Source: Arenimonas composti TR7-09 = DSM 18010
GTDB taxonomy: Bacteria; Pseudomonadota; Gammaproteobacteria; Xanthomonadales; Xanthomonadaceae
Reading direction: 5' to 3'
Assembly (NCBI RefSeq): GCF_000426365.1
Contig: NZ_AUFF01000013.1
Span: 1 to 56,689, forward strand
DNA: 56,689 nucleotides
Of the stretch, positions 16,948 through 25,744 are shown piece after piece (within the stretch, counting starts at the first letter, position 1; each line of letters opens with the position of its first letter). A program made the position numbers and the translations under genes. The notes beneath the pieces were generated by a model. That model had not been told where the DNA came from, did no database searches, and saw nothing but the letters and a program-made list of their open reading frames with translations.

Positions 16948-17505
16948 TCACGGAGTCCGGCGGCGCTCGTGCTTCCACGTCACTTCCCCGGCACCACTGG
17001 CGCGGGCGAGGACACGGGCGAGGACGAACAGCAGGTCGGAAAGGCGGTTGAGGTAGCGAATCGCTTCCGGGCGCACGGCTTCCAGGCGCGACAGCGCGAC
17101 CGTCTCGCGCTCGGCGCGGCGGCAGATCGTGCGGGCGAGGTGGCAATGCGCGGCGGCGGCGCCACCGCCGGGGAGGATGAATTCCTTCAGCGGCGGCAGG
17201 TCGGCGTTGAAGCGGTCGAGCTGCCGTTCCAGGTGATCGACGTCGGCCGCGGTGATCGCCGCGTGGCCGGGGATGCACAGCTCGCCGCCGAGGTCGAACA
17301 ACTGGTGCTGCACGGCGACCAGCAGGTCGCGCACGTCGTCGGGGAGGTCGTTCGCGAGCACGATGCCGATCGCCGAGTTCGCCTCGTCGACGGTGCCGTA
17401 GGCGGCGACGCGCGGCGAGTCCTTGCCGACCCGGCTGCCGTCACCGAGGCCGGTGCTGCCGTCGTCGCCGGTGCGCGTGTAGATCTTCGACAGGCGGTTG
17501 CCCAT
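16948..17505 (-). CDS. Cob(I)alamin adenosyltransferase, PduO type
   Basis: 185 aa. It transfers the adenosyl group from ATP to cob(I)alamin to make coenzyme B12. Signatures: IYTRTGDDGSTGLGDGSRV (ATP-binding N terminus), GTVDEANSAIG, LFDLGGELC, FILPGGGAAAAHCHLAR, CRRAERETVAL and YLNRLSDLLFVLAR. It lies 4 bp downstream of a BtuM-like cobalamin transporter, so uptake and activation of the vitamin are coupled. Its stop is only 3 bp from the lptD start, so it may be transcribed into the lptD operon. Confidence 0.95.
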   Translation of the reverse strand: MGNRLSKIYTRTGDDGSTGLGDGSRVGKDSPRVAAYGTVDEANSAIGIVLANDLPDDVRDLLVAVQHQLFDLGGELCIPGHAAITAADVDHLERQLDRFNADLPPLKEFILPGGGAAAAHCHLARTICRRAERETVALSRLEAVRPEAIRYLNRLSDLLFVLARVLARASGAGEVTWKHERRRTP

Positions 17506-17509
17506 CGGC

Positions 17510-18094
17510 TCAGCGCGCCGCGGTCTCGGCGACGCCGCGCGGCAGCAGCTTCATCGCGGCCACGTGGACCATCGCGGCGATGCCGACATAGGCGACCGTC
17601 ACGCCGAGGTAGTGCGGATACCAGTGGCCGAAGTTCGCCGCCCAGCCGGCGACGGTCGGCTCGGCGACGACGCTGCTCAGCCAGTAGAAGCCGCCCTGCG
17701 CGAGGAAATGGCAGACGGTGGCGCTGGCCACCACCGCCGGCAGCGCGATCATCGCGGTGCGCCAGCGCAGCGGTTCGGCGTGCCGGCGCACGTAGCTGCC
17801 GGCGGCCCACAGGCTGAAGTGCGCCGGGATCAGGAACCAGTAGCCGGGCGACACGCAGTAGTGGCTCCAGAACGGAATGCCGGCGCTGCCGATCACCGCC
17901 CAGTCGACCAGCACCGCCACCGCCATCAGCGCCGGGAAGGCCCAGCGCAGGCTGTCGCGCAGCCAGAAGCCGGCAGCGAAGAACACCGCCCAGGAGGCGT
18001 CCGGGACGATGCCGAAGTGGTGCAGGCGGGTCGCCGCCATCACCAGCGCGAGCGCGGTGAAGACGGCCAGGCGGGAACGGGTCGCTCGGGTCAT
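17510..18094 (-). CDS. btuM: BtuM-like cobalamin transporter (solitary ECF S-component relative)
   Basis: 194 aa, about six transmembrane helices (for example FTALALVMAA, FPALMAVAVLVDWAV, YLGVTVAYVGIAAMVHVAAM). BtuM proteins are S-component relatives that move vitamin B12 across the inner membrane without an ECF module; a cysteine at position 80 in Thiobacillus BtuM is the axial cobalt ligand. Here a cysteine occurs at exactly residue 80 (FWSHYCVSPGYWFLIPAH). Adjacency to the PduO adenosyltransferase is the usual BtuM context. The assignment rests on these two points and topology; the alternative is an unrelated DUF6580-like membrane protein. No cobalamin riboswitch is visible in the 63 bp before it. 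Confidence 0.68.
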   Translation of the reverse strand: MTRATRSRLAVFTALALVMAATRLHHFGIVPDASWAVFFAAGFWLRDSLRWAFPALMAVAVLVDWAVIGSAGIPFWSHYCVSPGYWFLIPAHFSLWAAGSYVRRHAEPLRWRTAMIALPAVVASATVCHFLAQGGFYWLSSVVAEPTVAGWAANFGHWYPHYLGVTVAYVGIAAMVHVAAMKLLPRGVAETAAR

Positions 18095-18157
18095 GTGGGG
18101 GCTTCCGTGAGGCAGGCCGGCATTCTAGCCGACGCGTGGGCGGCTATCATCGGCACG

Positions 18158-19381
18158 ATGAAAGACGCGCGCGTGCACGACATCCTGGTCCTCGGTGGCG
18201 GTCTGGTCGGCAGTGCGCTGGTGTGTGCCCTCGACGGCAGCGGTCGCGACGTCGCCCAGGTCGAGGCGAGCCAGCCGGCCACCGGTGCGCCCGGCTTCGA
18301 CGAGCGCAAGCTGGCGCTGGCGCAGGCGAGCCTGAACGCGCTGTCGGCGCTCGACGTGCTGCCGCGGCTGGCGACGCCGCCGGCGCCGATCCGCCGCATC
18401 CACGTCAGCCGCGCCGGCGATTTCGGCAGCGTGCGCCTGGACGCGGCCGCCTTCGGTCACGAACACTTCGGCGGCGTCGTGCTCGCGCGCGAGCTCGGCG
18501 CCGCGCTCGAGGCGCGGGTCGCGCAGGTGTCCGGGCTCGGCCGTTACCGGCCGGCGAAGGTCGTCGCGGTGCGGCCGTCGGCCGATCTGCCGGAAGTCGA
18601 CATCGAACGCGACGGTGCGCTGACCACCTTGCGCTGCCGCCTGCTGGTCGCCGCCGACGGCAGCCGGTCGCTGGCGCGGGCCGCGCACCGCATCGACGCC
18701 CGTGAACACGATTACGGCCAGACCTTGTTCGTCTGCAGCCTGGTCGCCGACCGCGCGCCCGACGGCAGCGCCTGGGAGCGCTTCAGCGAACAGGGGCCGG
18801 TGGCGCTGCTGCCGATGCACGGCGGCCACTACGGCGCGATCTGCGGCGTCGCCAGCCAGGACGCCGGGCGCGTGCGGGCGATGGGCGACGACGCCTACGC
18901 CGACTATTTCCAGCAGCGCTTCGGCTGGCGCGCCGGCCGCATCCGCCGCGTGGGCACCCGCAGCGCGCACCCGCTGGTCGCCGTCATCGCCGAACGGCTG
19001 ACGGCGCCGCGCTTCGTGCTGGTCGGCAATGCCGCGCAGACCCTGCATCCGATCGGCGCCCAGGGCTTCAACCTCGGCCTGCGCGATGCCCTGACCCTGG
19101 CCGAGGCACTGGCGGCGCAGGATCCCGCGCGTGCCGATCCCGGCCGCGCCGAGGTGCTGCAGCAGCACGAGGCCCACCGCCGCGAGGACCGCCAACGCAC
19201 GCTCGCGTTCAGCGACGGCCTGGCGCGCGCCACCGCGAACCCGGCGCCGGCGATGCACGTGCTGCGCTCGCTCGGCCTGGCCGCGCTCGGCAGCGTGCCC
19301 GGGCTCGGCGCGGCGCTCGCCGCCGGCGCGATGGGCTACCGCGGGCAGGTGCCGGCGCTCGCGCGCGGAGCGGGCCGATGA
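18158..19381 (+). CDS. ubiH: UbiH-type FAD-dependent ubiquinone hydroxylase
   Basis: 407 aa flavoprotein monooxygenase of the UbiH/UbiF/VisC/COQ6 family, which hydroxylates the benzene ring during ubiquinone synthesis. FAD sites: the N-terminal dinucleotide fold ILVLGGGLVGSALVCAL, the middle motif LLVAADGSRSLAR, and the C-terminal RFVLVGNAAQTLHPIGAQGF with NLGLRDALTLAEAL. The order ubiH then a second homologue, overlapping by ATGA at 19378, is the common arrangement, which makes UbiH the likely identity; regiospecificity cannot be read directly. Confidence 0.87.
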   Translation: MKDARVHDILVLGGGLVGSALVCALDGSGRDVAQVEASQPATGAPGFDERKLALAQASLNALSALDVLPRLATPPAPIRRIHVSRAGDFGSVRLDAAAFGHEHFGGVVLARELGAALEARVAQVSGLGRYRPAKVVAVRPSADLPEVDIERDGALTTLRCRLLVAADGSRSLARAAHRIDAREHDYGQTLFVCSLVADRAPDGSAWERFSEQGPVALLPMHGGHYGAICGVASQDAGRVRAMGDDAYADYFQQRFGWRAGRIRRVGTRSAHPLVAVIAERLTAPRFVLVGNAAQTLHPIGAQGFNLGLRDALTLAEALAAQDPARADPGRAEVLQQHEAHRREDRQRTLAFSDGLARATANPAPAMHVLRSLGLAALGSVPGLGAALAAGAMGYRGQVPALARGAGR

Positions 19382-20559
19382 GCCGCCGCCGCCCGCTCGA
19401 CCTGGTGGTGATCGGCGCCGGCGTGGTCGGAACGACGGCGGCATTGGCCGCCGCGCGCGACGGCCTCGAGGTCGCGCTGGTCGAGGCGCACCCGCCGAAG
19501 CCGTGGTCGGCCTCCGACCCCGACCTGCGGGTATTCGCTTTCGCGCCCGACAATGCCGCGCTGCTGGCCGACCTCGGCGTCTGGCCGCAGGTGCTCGCCG
19601 CCCGCGCCCAGGCCTACCGGACGATGCGCGTCTGGGACGCCGCCGGTGGCGGCGAACTGGTCTTCTCCGCGGATGCGTTCGGCGCGCCGCAGCTCGGCCA
19701 CATCGTCGAGAACGGCCTGCTGGTCGACCGCCTCTGGGCCGCGGCCGGGCAGGAAGCGCGGCTGCAGCGGCTGTGCCCGGAACGCCTGGCGGGAATCACC
19801 CAGGATGCCGAGGGCGTCGATGTCGAACTCGCCGGCGGCCAGCGCCTGCGCGCGCGCCTGGTGCTCGGCGCCGACGGTGCCGCTTCGCGGGTGCGCGAAC
19901 TCGCTGGTTTCGCGGTCGATCGCCACGACTACGGCCAGCGCGGCCTCGTCGCCTTCGTCGGCACCGAACGGCCGCACGGGGACACGGCCTGGCAACGCTT
20001 CCTGCCGGGTGGCCCGCTCGCCTTCCTGCCGTTCGCCGACGGCCGCTGTTCGATCGTCTGGTCGCTGCCGGACGCCGAGGCCGAGCGCCTGCTCGCGATC
20101 GACGAGGCGGGCTTCCTGCGCGAGCTGACCCGCGCCTTCGACGCCCGCCTCGGCGAGGTCACGTCGGTATCGGCGCGGGCGGCGTTCCCGCTGCGCCGGC
20201 AGCTGGCGAAGGACTACGTCGCCGGCCGCGTGGTGCTCGCCGGCGACGCCGCCCACGTCGTGCATCCGCTGGCCGGGCAGGGCGTCAACCTCGGCCTGCG
20301 CGACGTCGCCGCACTGCGCACGACCTGGCGCGATGCCCGCGACCGCGGCAGCGATTTCGCCGCCGCGCACCGGCTGGCGCGCTGGGAACGCAGCCGCCGC
20401 AGTGAGAACACCGCCGCCGCGCACGCCTTCGACGGCATCAACCGCATCTTCAGCAGCGACGCGATGCTGCCGGTGCTGCTGCGGGGCCACGCCCTGGGAC
20501 TCGCCGACCGCCTGCCGCTGTTCACGCGGATGCTGTGGCGGCGCGCCGCCGGGCTTTGA
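19378..20559 (+). CDS. UbiH/UbiF/COQ6-family FAD hydroxylase (second paralogue)
   Basis: 393 aa. It has the same fold as its upstream neighbour: VVIGAGVVGTTAALAAARDG at the N terminus, RLVLGADGAASRVRELAG in the middle and RVVLAGDAAHVVHPLAGQGV with NLGLRDVAALR at the FAD ribityl site. It probably performs another ring hydroxylation of ubiquinone (UbiI or UbiF/UbiM-like). Which position it acts on needs phylogeny. The ATG overlaps the stop of the first hydroxylase, so they are coupled. A bidirectional-looking terminator follows at 20588. Confidence 0.88.
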   Translation: MSRRRPLDLVVIGAGVVGTTAALAAARDGLEVALVEAHPPKPWSASDPDLRVFAFAPDNAALLADLGVWPQVLAARAQAYRTMRVWDAAGGGELVFSADAFGAPQLGHIVENGLLVDRLWAAAGQEARLQRLCPERLAGITQDAEGVDVELAGGQRLRARLVLGADGAASRVRELAGFAVDRHDYGQRGLVAFVGTERPHGDTAWQRFLPGGPLAFLPFADGRCSIVWSLPDAEAERLLAIDEAGFLRELTRAFDARLGEVTSVSARAAFPLRRQLAKDYVAGRVVLAGDAAHVVHPLAGQGVNLGLRDVAALRTTWRDARDRGSDFAAAHRLARWERSRRSENTAAAHAFDGINRIFSSDAMLPVLLRGHALGLADRLPLFTRMLWRRAAGL

Positions 20560-20587
20560 AGCGAACGGAGCGCGGCTGGAAAAGAAA

Positions 20588-20609
20588 GAGCCCGGGTTTC
20601 CCCGGGCTC
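20588..20609 (-). terminator. Rho-independent terminator
   Basis: A 9 bp perfect stem (GAGCCCGGG / CCCGGGCTC) with a 4 base loop. On the minus strand it is followed by CTTTCTTT-type T-rich sequence, so it terminates the minus-strand gene ending at 20633. It may also stop plus-strand transcription from the hydroxylase pair. Confidence 0.85.
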
Positions 20610-20632
20610 CGAGTCACGCCACGCCGAAGCGA

Positions 20633-20965
20633 TCAGCGGCGGTTCTGGCACTCGAGCAGGGCTTCGCTCGTGATGGTCCAGACCTTGTCGCCGCAGAGGC
20701 GCACGTTGCGCATTTCGCAGACGTCGCTGTCTTCGTCGATCAGCTTGATGTCGTAGTTGCCGCAGGACACGCCGTGCAGGCGCAGGGTGCCGCCGGCCTC
20801 GAGGATGTCGCTTTCCAGCTGGTCCGGACCCCAGTTCGGGTCGTTCGTCGAGGACAGGTACAGGTAGTGGATGTCCCACAGCGACTGGTTGCGGATGCGA
20901 AGCTCGGCGGCCGTCGCGGACGTGCACACCGCGGCCAGCGCCGCGGCGATGAGCCAACGTTTCAT
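20633..20965 (-). CDS. Small secreted cysteine-containing protein, unknown function
   Basis: 110 aa. A signal peptide (MKRWLIAAALAAVCTSATAA) is followed by an ~90-residue beta-rich domain that starts ELRIRNQSLWDIHYLYLS and includes a NDPNWGPDQL segment. Four cysteines lie in the mature chain (VSCGNYD, SDVCEMR, RLCGDK, LECQNRR), enough for two disulfides. The pattern is that of a small periplasmic or secreted module; I do not recognise the family with certainty. It is monocistronic with its own terminator at 20588-20609. Confidence 0.78.
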   Translation of the reverse strand: MKRWLIAAALAAVCTSATAAELRIRNQSLWDIHYLYLSSTNDPNWGPDQLESDILEAGGTLRLHGVSCGNYDIKLIDEDSDVCEMRNVRLCGDKVWTITSEALLECQNRR

Positions 20966-21096
20966 CTGGTGTTCCCCTGGTTCGGTGCCGCCGGCCGATT
21001 CCGGCGTCGCCGCCTATTGACGCACCGGGCCGGGAAAAAGACAACGCCGAGTTTCAGGCGGCCCCGGCAGGGCCGCCCGGCAGGATTTTCAGCGTT

Positions 21097-22593
21097 TCAG
21101 GCCGCCTCGGCCCGGGTCTTGCGCGGGCCTTCGCGCAGCGCAGTGCGGACCGCCGCGATCACCAGCTCGACTTCCTCTTCGGTCACCGCGAAGTGCGGGG
21201 TGAAGCGCAGCGAGTTGGTGCCGCCGTGGATCACGCCGATGCCGCGCTCGCGCATGTACTCCTCGATCGAGTCGCTGCCGTAGCACTTGAAACCGGGGTC
21301 GAGTTCGCAGCTGAACAGCAGGCCGGTGCCCTGCACCTTGGTGATCAGCCCGCCGAGCTCGTCCTTCAGCGCCAGCAGGCGCTGCACGAACTGGCGGCCA
21401 CGCTCGCGGATGTTGCTGCGCAGCTCCGGCGTCAGCTGGCCGAGCACCGTCGCGGCGATGTCGAGTGCGCGCGGGTTGCCGGTCATCGTGTTGCCGTAGA
21501 CGCCCTTGCGGTAGATCGCCGCGGCGCGCGGGGTCGCGGCGACCACGCTGAGCGGGTACTGGCCGCCGTTGAGCGCCTTCGAATAGGTCTCCAGGTCCGG
21601 CGCTTCCATGCCCTCGAAGCCCGGGTAGTCGATCACCGACAGCACGCCGTGCGCGCGCAGGCCGGCCTGGATCGAGTCGACAAGCAGCAGGCTACCGTGC
21701 GCCTTCGTCAGTTCGCGCGCGAGCGCATAGAACTCGACCGGCACCGCCCGGCCCGGATCGCCTTCGCCCATCACCGGCTCGAGGAACATGGCCTCGATGA
21801 ACCAGCCGTTGGCATCGGCATCGGCGAACACCTGGCGCAGCTGTTCGAGCGAGTAGGGCTCGACGGTCAGCAGGCTGGTCTCGTCGCGGAAGCTGGCGAG
21901 GTGGTCCAGGTAGGCCTTGCGGGTGGAATCGGAATAGATCGCCGGGCGCTCGGTACGGCCGTGGAAGGCGCCCTTCACCGCGAGGCGCTTGACGCTGCGG
22001 CCGGCGTGGCGGGCGCCCGCCTCGGTCATCGCCTTGGCGTTGATGTCGACGATGCGGGCGGCCAGCGACACCGCCTCCGAGCCCGAGTTCAGCGCCATGA
22101 AGCGCTCGTAGGGGCAGCCGCCGCGGCTGTGGCCGATCTCGGCGCGCATCGCGCGGTCGAAGCGCAGCTGCGACAGCGACGGGGTCATCACGTTCGCCAT
22201 CACCTGCGGCGCCGCCATCGCGGCGAGCACCGGCGCCGGCGTGTGCCCGAAGCCGAGCATGCCGTAGCCACCCGAGTCGTGCAGTACCGCGCCCTTCAGC
22301 GTGATCACCCAGGGGCCTCGCGCCGCCAGCGCGACGTACGGGTTCACCGCATCGTCCGGATAGAAGTTCACGAAGCCCGCCTGCACCGCCTCGATCTGCG
22401 CCTGCTCGTCGAGCTCCAGCAGTTCGGCGAACTCGCCGGCGATGCGCGCATGCGCCTCGACCGCGGCGGCGACGGCGTCGCGCAGGTCTGGGAAGCGCTC
22501 GCCGAGGCGCCGCACGGTGGCGTCGTCGAGGCCGGAAGTGCGGATCTTGCCCGCGTGCGAACGCAGGGGCTTGAGCTGGTCGATCAGGGTCAT
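21097..22593 (-). CDS. Class III PLP-dependent aminotransferase
   Basis: 498 aa, longer than most acetylornithine- or GABA-type enzymes because of an ~80-residue N-terminal helical extension. Core motifs of fold-type I class III transaminases: GGYGMLGFGH, MALNSGSEAVSLAARI, KGAFHGRTERPA, the Asp in LLLVDSIQAG and the PLP lysine in LETYSKALNGGQYP, then GNTMTGNPRAL. The substrate cannot be read from sequence; lysine 6-, ornithine- or omega-amino acid transamination are all possible. The ATG at 22593 is in normal context. It is divergent from the ABC transporter operon, with no evident functional link. Confidence 0.85.
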   Translation of the reverse strand: MTLIDQLKPLRSHAGKIRTSGLDDATVRRLGERFPDLRDAVAAAVEAHARIAGEFAELLELDEQAQIEAVQAGFVNFYPDDAVNPYVALAARGPWVITLKGAVLHDSGGYGMLGFGHTPAPVLAAMAAPQVMANVMTPSLSQLRFDRAMRAEIGHSRGGCPYERFMALNSGSEAVSLAARIVDINAKAMTEAGARHAGRSVKRLAVKGAFHGRTERPAIYSDSTRKAYLDHLASFRDETSLLTVEPYSLEQLRQVFADADANGWFIEAMFLEPVMGEGDPGRAVPVEFYALARELTKAHGSLLLVDSIQAGLRAHGVLSVIDYPGFEGMEAPDLETYSKALNGGQYPLSVVAATPRAAAIYRKGVYGNTMTGNPRALDIAATVLGQLTPELRSNIRERGRQFVQRLLALKDELGGLITKVQGTGLLFSCELDPGFKCYGSDSIEEYMRERGIGVIHGGTNSLRFTPHFAVTEEEVELVIAAVRTALREGPRKTRAEAA

Positions 22594-22725
22594 GGCGGGT
22601 CTCCGGGAGCGGCGCGAGCCGCAGTGGCGCAAGCGCAGTCGGCTCGCGCTCTGTGTAGTGAAATCAACGACTTGCGGCCGATTCTACCATCCTCGGGGGG
22701 GCGGGGCGAGGGGCGCCTGACGAAT

Positions 22726-22743
22726 GTCACGCGAACCCGTGAC
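22726..22743. promoter_or_regulatory. Candidate response-regulator operator
   Basis: GTCACG and CGTGAC form a 6 bp inverted repeat with a 6 bp spacer, about 60 bp before the ATPase start at 22802. NarL/DesR-type regulators bind such dyads and often control the transporter encoded with them. This is a suggestion from position and symmetry only. Confidence 0.35.
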
Positions 22744-22801
22744 GGCATCCACTGACCGCGAAAGCCGCCGAAGCCGAGAGTGCGCGGCCAGGAGGTGGCA
22801 C

Positions 22802-23731
22802 ATGAACGGGATGGATCGATCGATGCCGCTGGCCGCACTGCGCGGGGCCGGCAAACGTTACGGGGCGGTGCGGGCGCTCGACGGCGTCGGGCTGGAGGTG
22901 CGCGCCGGCGAGGTGCTGGCGGTGCTCGGCGCCAACGGTGCCGGCAAGACCACCGCGCTCGGCCTGCTGACCGGCCGCATCGGCTGCGACGAGGGTAAGG
23001 CCGAACTGTTCGGTCGCGACCCGCGCGACCCGCTCGCGCGCCGCGGCATCGGCGTGATGCTGCAGGACACGCAGCTGCCGGACACGCTGCGCGTCGACGA
23101 GCACGTGCGGCTGTTCTCGAGCTATTACGGCGATCCGCGGCCGCTCGCCGAAACCCTGGCCCTGGCGGGGCTAGAAGCGCTGGCGAAGCGGCGCTACGGC
23201 GCGCTGTCGGGCGGCCAGCAGCGGCGCGTGCAGTTCGCGCTGGCGATCTGCGGCCGGCCGCCGCTGCTGTTCGTCGACGAGCCCACGACCGGACTGGACG
23301 TCGAGGCGCGCCGCGCCTTCTGGCAGGTGCTGCGTGCGCTGCGCGCCGGCGGTACCGCGATCGTGCTGACCACGCACTACCTCGAGGAGGCCGATGCGCT
23401 GGCCGACCGCATCGTGTTGATGGCCGGTGGCCGGGTGCTCGCCGACGACAGCCCGGCGGCGCTGAAGGCGCGGGCGAGCGCCCGCCGCGTGCACGGATTC
23501 AGCGCGCTGGCGCCGGAAGATCTGCGCGCCTGGGACGGCGTGCGGACGGTCGCCATCGGCGATGACGGCCGCCTCGACGTGAGCTGCGACGATGTCGAGG
23601 CGCTGCTGCGCCGCTGGTTCGCCGCCGATCCGCAGCTGCACGGCCTGGAAGTCCGCCAGCAGAGCCTCGAGGACGCCTTCCTGCACCTGACCGCGGCACC
23701 CGCCGCACGCCACGACGAGGTGAGCGCATGA
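22802..23731 (+). CDS. ABC transporter ATP-binding protein
   Basis: 309 aa. It is the nucleotide-binding subunit of an exporter. Walker A is GANGAGKTTALG, the signature is LSGGQQRRVQ, and Walker B is LLFVDEPTTGLD followed by the switch histidine in VLTTHYLEEADALADR. A C-terminal ~80 residue extension is typical of drug- or antibiotic-type ABC-2 ATPases. The ATG at 22802 has a strong AGGAGGTGG site. It overlaps the permease gene (ATGA) and forms one operon with the sensor kinase and response regulator, which suggests self-regulated export of a membrane-active compound. Confidence 0.93.
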   Translation: MNGMDRSMPLAALRGAGKRYGAVRALDGVGLEVRAGEVLAVLGANGAGKTTALGLLTGRIGCDEGKAELFGRDPRDPLARRGIGVMLQDTQLPDTLRVDEHVRLFSSYYGDPRPLAETLALAGLEALAKRRYGALSGGQQRRVQFALAICGRPPLLFVDEPTTGLDVEARRAFWQVLRALRAGGTAIVLTTHYLEEADALADRIVLMAGGRVLADDSPAALKARASARRVHGFSALAPEDLRAWDGVRTVAIGDDGRLDVSCDDVEALLRRWFAADPQLHGLEVRQQSLEDAFLHLTAAPAARHDEVSA

Positions 23732-24510
23732 ACGCCACGACCCTTGTCATCCCGGCCGGCGCCGGCCGCCCTTCGCTGCTGCGCATCCACCTGCTCGAGG
23801 CCTGGTACGAATTCCTGAAGGTGCTGCGGCAGCCGGCGTTCGCGCTGCCGACGCTGTGTTTTCCGGTGATCTTCTACCTGGTGTTCGCGGTGCTGGTGCC
23901 GGGCGAGTGGGGCGGGCTGCACAAGGCCGCCTACCTGATGGCGACCTACGGCGCCTTCGGCGTGATCGGTCCGGCCCTGTTCGGCTTCGGCGTCGGCCTC
24001 GCGATCGAGCGGCAGCAGGGCTGGCTCGAGCTCAAGCGGGTGTCGCCGATGCCGGTTTCGGCCTACTTCGTCGCCAAATTCGCGATGAGCATGGCCTTCG
24101 GTGCCGTCGTCACGGGGCTGCTGGCGCTGTGCGCGACCGCGTTCGGGGGCGTCGAACTGAGCGCGGCACAGTGGCTGAAGCTGCTCGCCGTGCTGCTGCT
24201 CGGCACGCTGCCGTTCTGCGCGCTCGGGCTGTTCATCGGCACGCTGGCGAAGGGCGAGGCCTCGGTCGCGATCGTCAACCTGGTCTACCTGCCGATGGCG
24301 CTGCTGTCGGGGCTGTGGATGCCGCTGTTCGTGTTCCCGGCCTTCGTGCAGAAGCTCGCGCTGGTCTGGCCGGCCTGGCACCTCGGCCGGATGGCGCTCG
24401 GGGTCGTCGGCCAGGCCCAGGACGTGGACTACGGCCTGCACGCCGGCGTGCTGCTGGCGACCGCGCTGCTGTTCCTGTCGCTGGCCGCGCTGCGGCTGCG
24501 CGCGAAGTGA
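23728..24510 (+). CDS. ABC-2 type permease
   Basis: 260 aa, six predicted transmembrane helices (for example FALPTLCFPVIFYLVFAVLV, AYFVAKFAMSMAFGAVVTGL, LLGTLPFCALGLFIGTLAKG), matching ABC-2 export permeases. It partners the ATPase whose stop it overlaps. The substrate is unknown. The family block WMPLFVFPAFVQKLALVWPA is the usual end-of-domain region. Confidence 0.92.
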   Translation: MNATTLVIPAGAGRPSLLRIHLLEAWYEFLKVLRQPAFALPTLCFPVIFYLVFAVLVPGEWGGLHKAAYLMATYGAFGVIGPALFGFGVGLAIERQQGWLELKRVSPMPVSAYFVAKFAMSMAFGAVVTGLLALCATAFGGVELSAAQWLKLLAVLLLGTLPFCALGLFIGTLAKGEASVAIVNLVYLPMALLSGLWMPLFVFPAFVQKLALVWPAWHLGRMALGVVGQAQDVDYGLHAGVLLATALLFLSLAALRLRAK

Positions 24511-24586
24511 GGGCCGGCCATGAGGCCCGCGAAATCAGTGGAAATCCGCTAAGGTCGCGCCGACTCCCGTGCCCCGCAGGACCCGC

Positions 24587-25744
24587 ATGACCGCCCGCCT
24601 GAGCACCGAGAAGCCGGCGCCGCCGGCGCATCGCCCGGCGATCGAGCTCGCCTACCTGGTGTTCGTGTTCCTGCCGCTGTTCTTCTGGCCGCAGCATCCG
24701 GCGCGGGCGCTGTGGACCAGTCTGCTCGCGGTCGCGCTGTTCGTGCCGATGTTCGTGGCGTTCCATCGCGACCCGGTGCGCTGGCGCGGACTGATCGCGG
24801 TGGTCGCCGCGCTCGGCTTCGCGCTGATCCCGCTCAATCCCGGCGGCAACACCTTCGTGATCTACGCGGTGGCGATGGCCGGCGTCGTGCTGCGGCCGCG
24901 CACCGCGGTCGCGCTGGCGATCGCGCTGCTGGCGGCGACGGCGGCCGAGTTCGTATTCGTGATGCCGAACCTCGGCCTCGCGCTGGGCTACATCGTGATG
25001 ATCTCGGTGATCGCGAGCCTGGTGCTGGTCGGCGTGCTGGTCGAACGCGATCGCACGCGCAGGAATGCCGAGCTCAAGCTGAGCCAGGAGGAGGTCGCGC
25101 GGCTGGCGGCGCTGGCCGAGCGCGAACGCATCGGCCGCGACCTGCACGACCTGCTCGGGCACACGCTGTCGGTGGTCGCGCTGAAGTGCGAGCTCGCCGG
25201 CCGTCTGGTCGGGCCCGATCCGGACGCGGCGCGCCGGCAGATCGGCGAGGTCGAAACGGTGGCGCGGCAGGCGCTGGCGCAGGTCCGCGAGGCGGTGGTC
25301 GGCATCCGCGCGGCCGGGCTGCAGGCCGAGCTGGCGGCGGCGCGGCTGGCGCTGCTGTCGGCCGAGATCCGCCTCGACCAGCAGCTGGCCCCGGTGGAGC
25401 TTCCGGCCGCGGTGGAGTCCACGCTGGCGATGGCATTGCGCGAGGCGGTGACGAACGTGATCCGGCATGCGGGTGCGCGCCGCGTCGAAGTCGAACTGCG
25501 CGCCGACGCCGGGGGTATGCGTCTGGCCATCGCCGATGACGGCCGCGGCGGCGTCGGCCGGGCCGGCAACGGTCTCGCCGGAATGGGCGAACGGCTCGCC
25601 GCGCTGGGGGGCGCCCTCGAAATCGACAGCCCGCCGGGCGGCGGCACCCGGCTGCTGCTGCGTCTGCCGCCGACGGCGCTGACCCTTGCCTCGGGGACGT
25701 ACCCCGTAGGAACGGGGACGGACCCCGTAGGAAAGCCGTCGTGA
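24587..25744 (+). CDS. DesK-like sensor histidine kinase
   Basis: 385 aa. Five to six N-terminal membrane helices (to about residue 150) act as the sensor, followed by a HisKA_3 domain with the phosphorylated His in RERIGRDLHDLLGHTLSVVA and a HATPase domain (AVTNVIRHAGA, IADDGRGG, GNGLAGMGERLAALGG). It matches kinases such as DesK and LiaS that pair with NarL-type regulators and often neighbour ABC exporters. The last ~20 residues (ASGTYPVGTGTDPVG) come from a 21 bp tandem repeat. Its TGA overlaps the GTG start of the response regulator. Confidence 0.92.
   Translation: MTARLSTEKPAPPAHRPAIELAYLVFVFLPLFFWPQHPARALWTSLLAVALFVPMFVAFHRDPVRWRGLIAVVAALGFALIPLNPGGNTFVIYAVAMAGVVLRPRTAVALAIALLAATAAEFVFVMPNLGLALGYIVMISVIASLVLVGVLVERDRTRRNAELKLSQEEVARLAALAERERIGRDLHDLLGHTLSVVALKCELAGRLVGPDPDAARRQIGEVETVARQALAQVREAVVGIRAAGLQAELAAARLALLSAEIRLDQQLAPVELPAAVESTLAMALREAVTNVIRHAGARRVEVELRADAGGMRLAIADDGRGGVGRAGNGLAGMGERLAALGGALEIDSPPGGGTRLLLRLPPTALTLASGTYPVGTGTDPVGKPS
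25693..25734 (+). repeat. 21 bp tandem duplication in the kinase 3' end
   Basis: Two 21 bp units (25693-25713, 25714-25734), each GGGGACG-T/G-ACCCCGTAGGAA, in direct repeat. Each unit has an internal GGGG/CCCC palindrome and ends in the GTAGGA motif also found in the REP family. They encode the in-frame C-terminal tail of the kinase. Confidence 0.85.

Noticed and set aside
12495-17817. Very long plus-strand open frames opposite pdxA, surA, lptD and the cobalamin genes (over 700 and 1000 codons)
   Set aside because: The minus strand carries recognisable families across the whole stretch. The plus-strand products are His/Gln/Arg-rich with no motif, as expected from antisense of GC-rich genes.
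18095-18157. Cobalamin riboswitch upstream of the BtuM-like gene
   Set aside because: Only 63 bp separate it from the divergent ubiH start, too short for the aptamer, and no B12-box sequence is seen.
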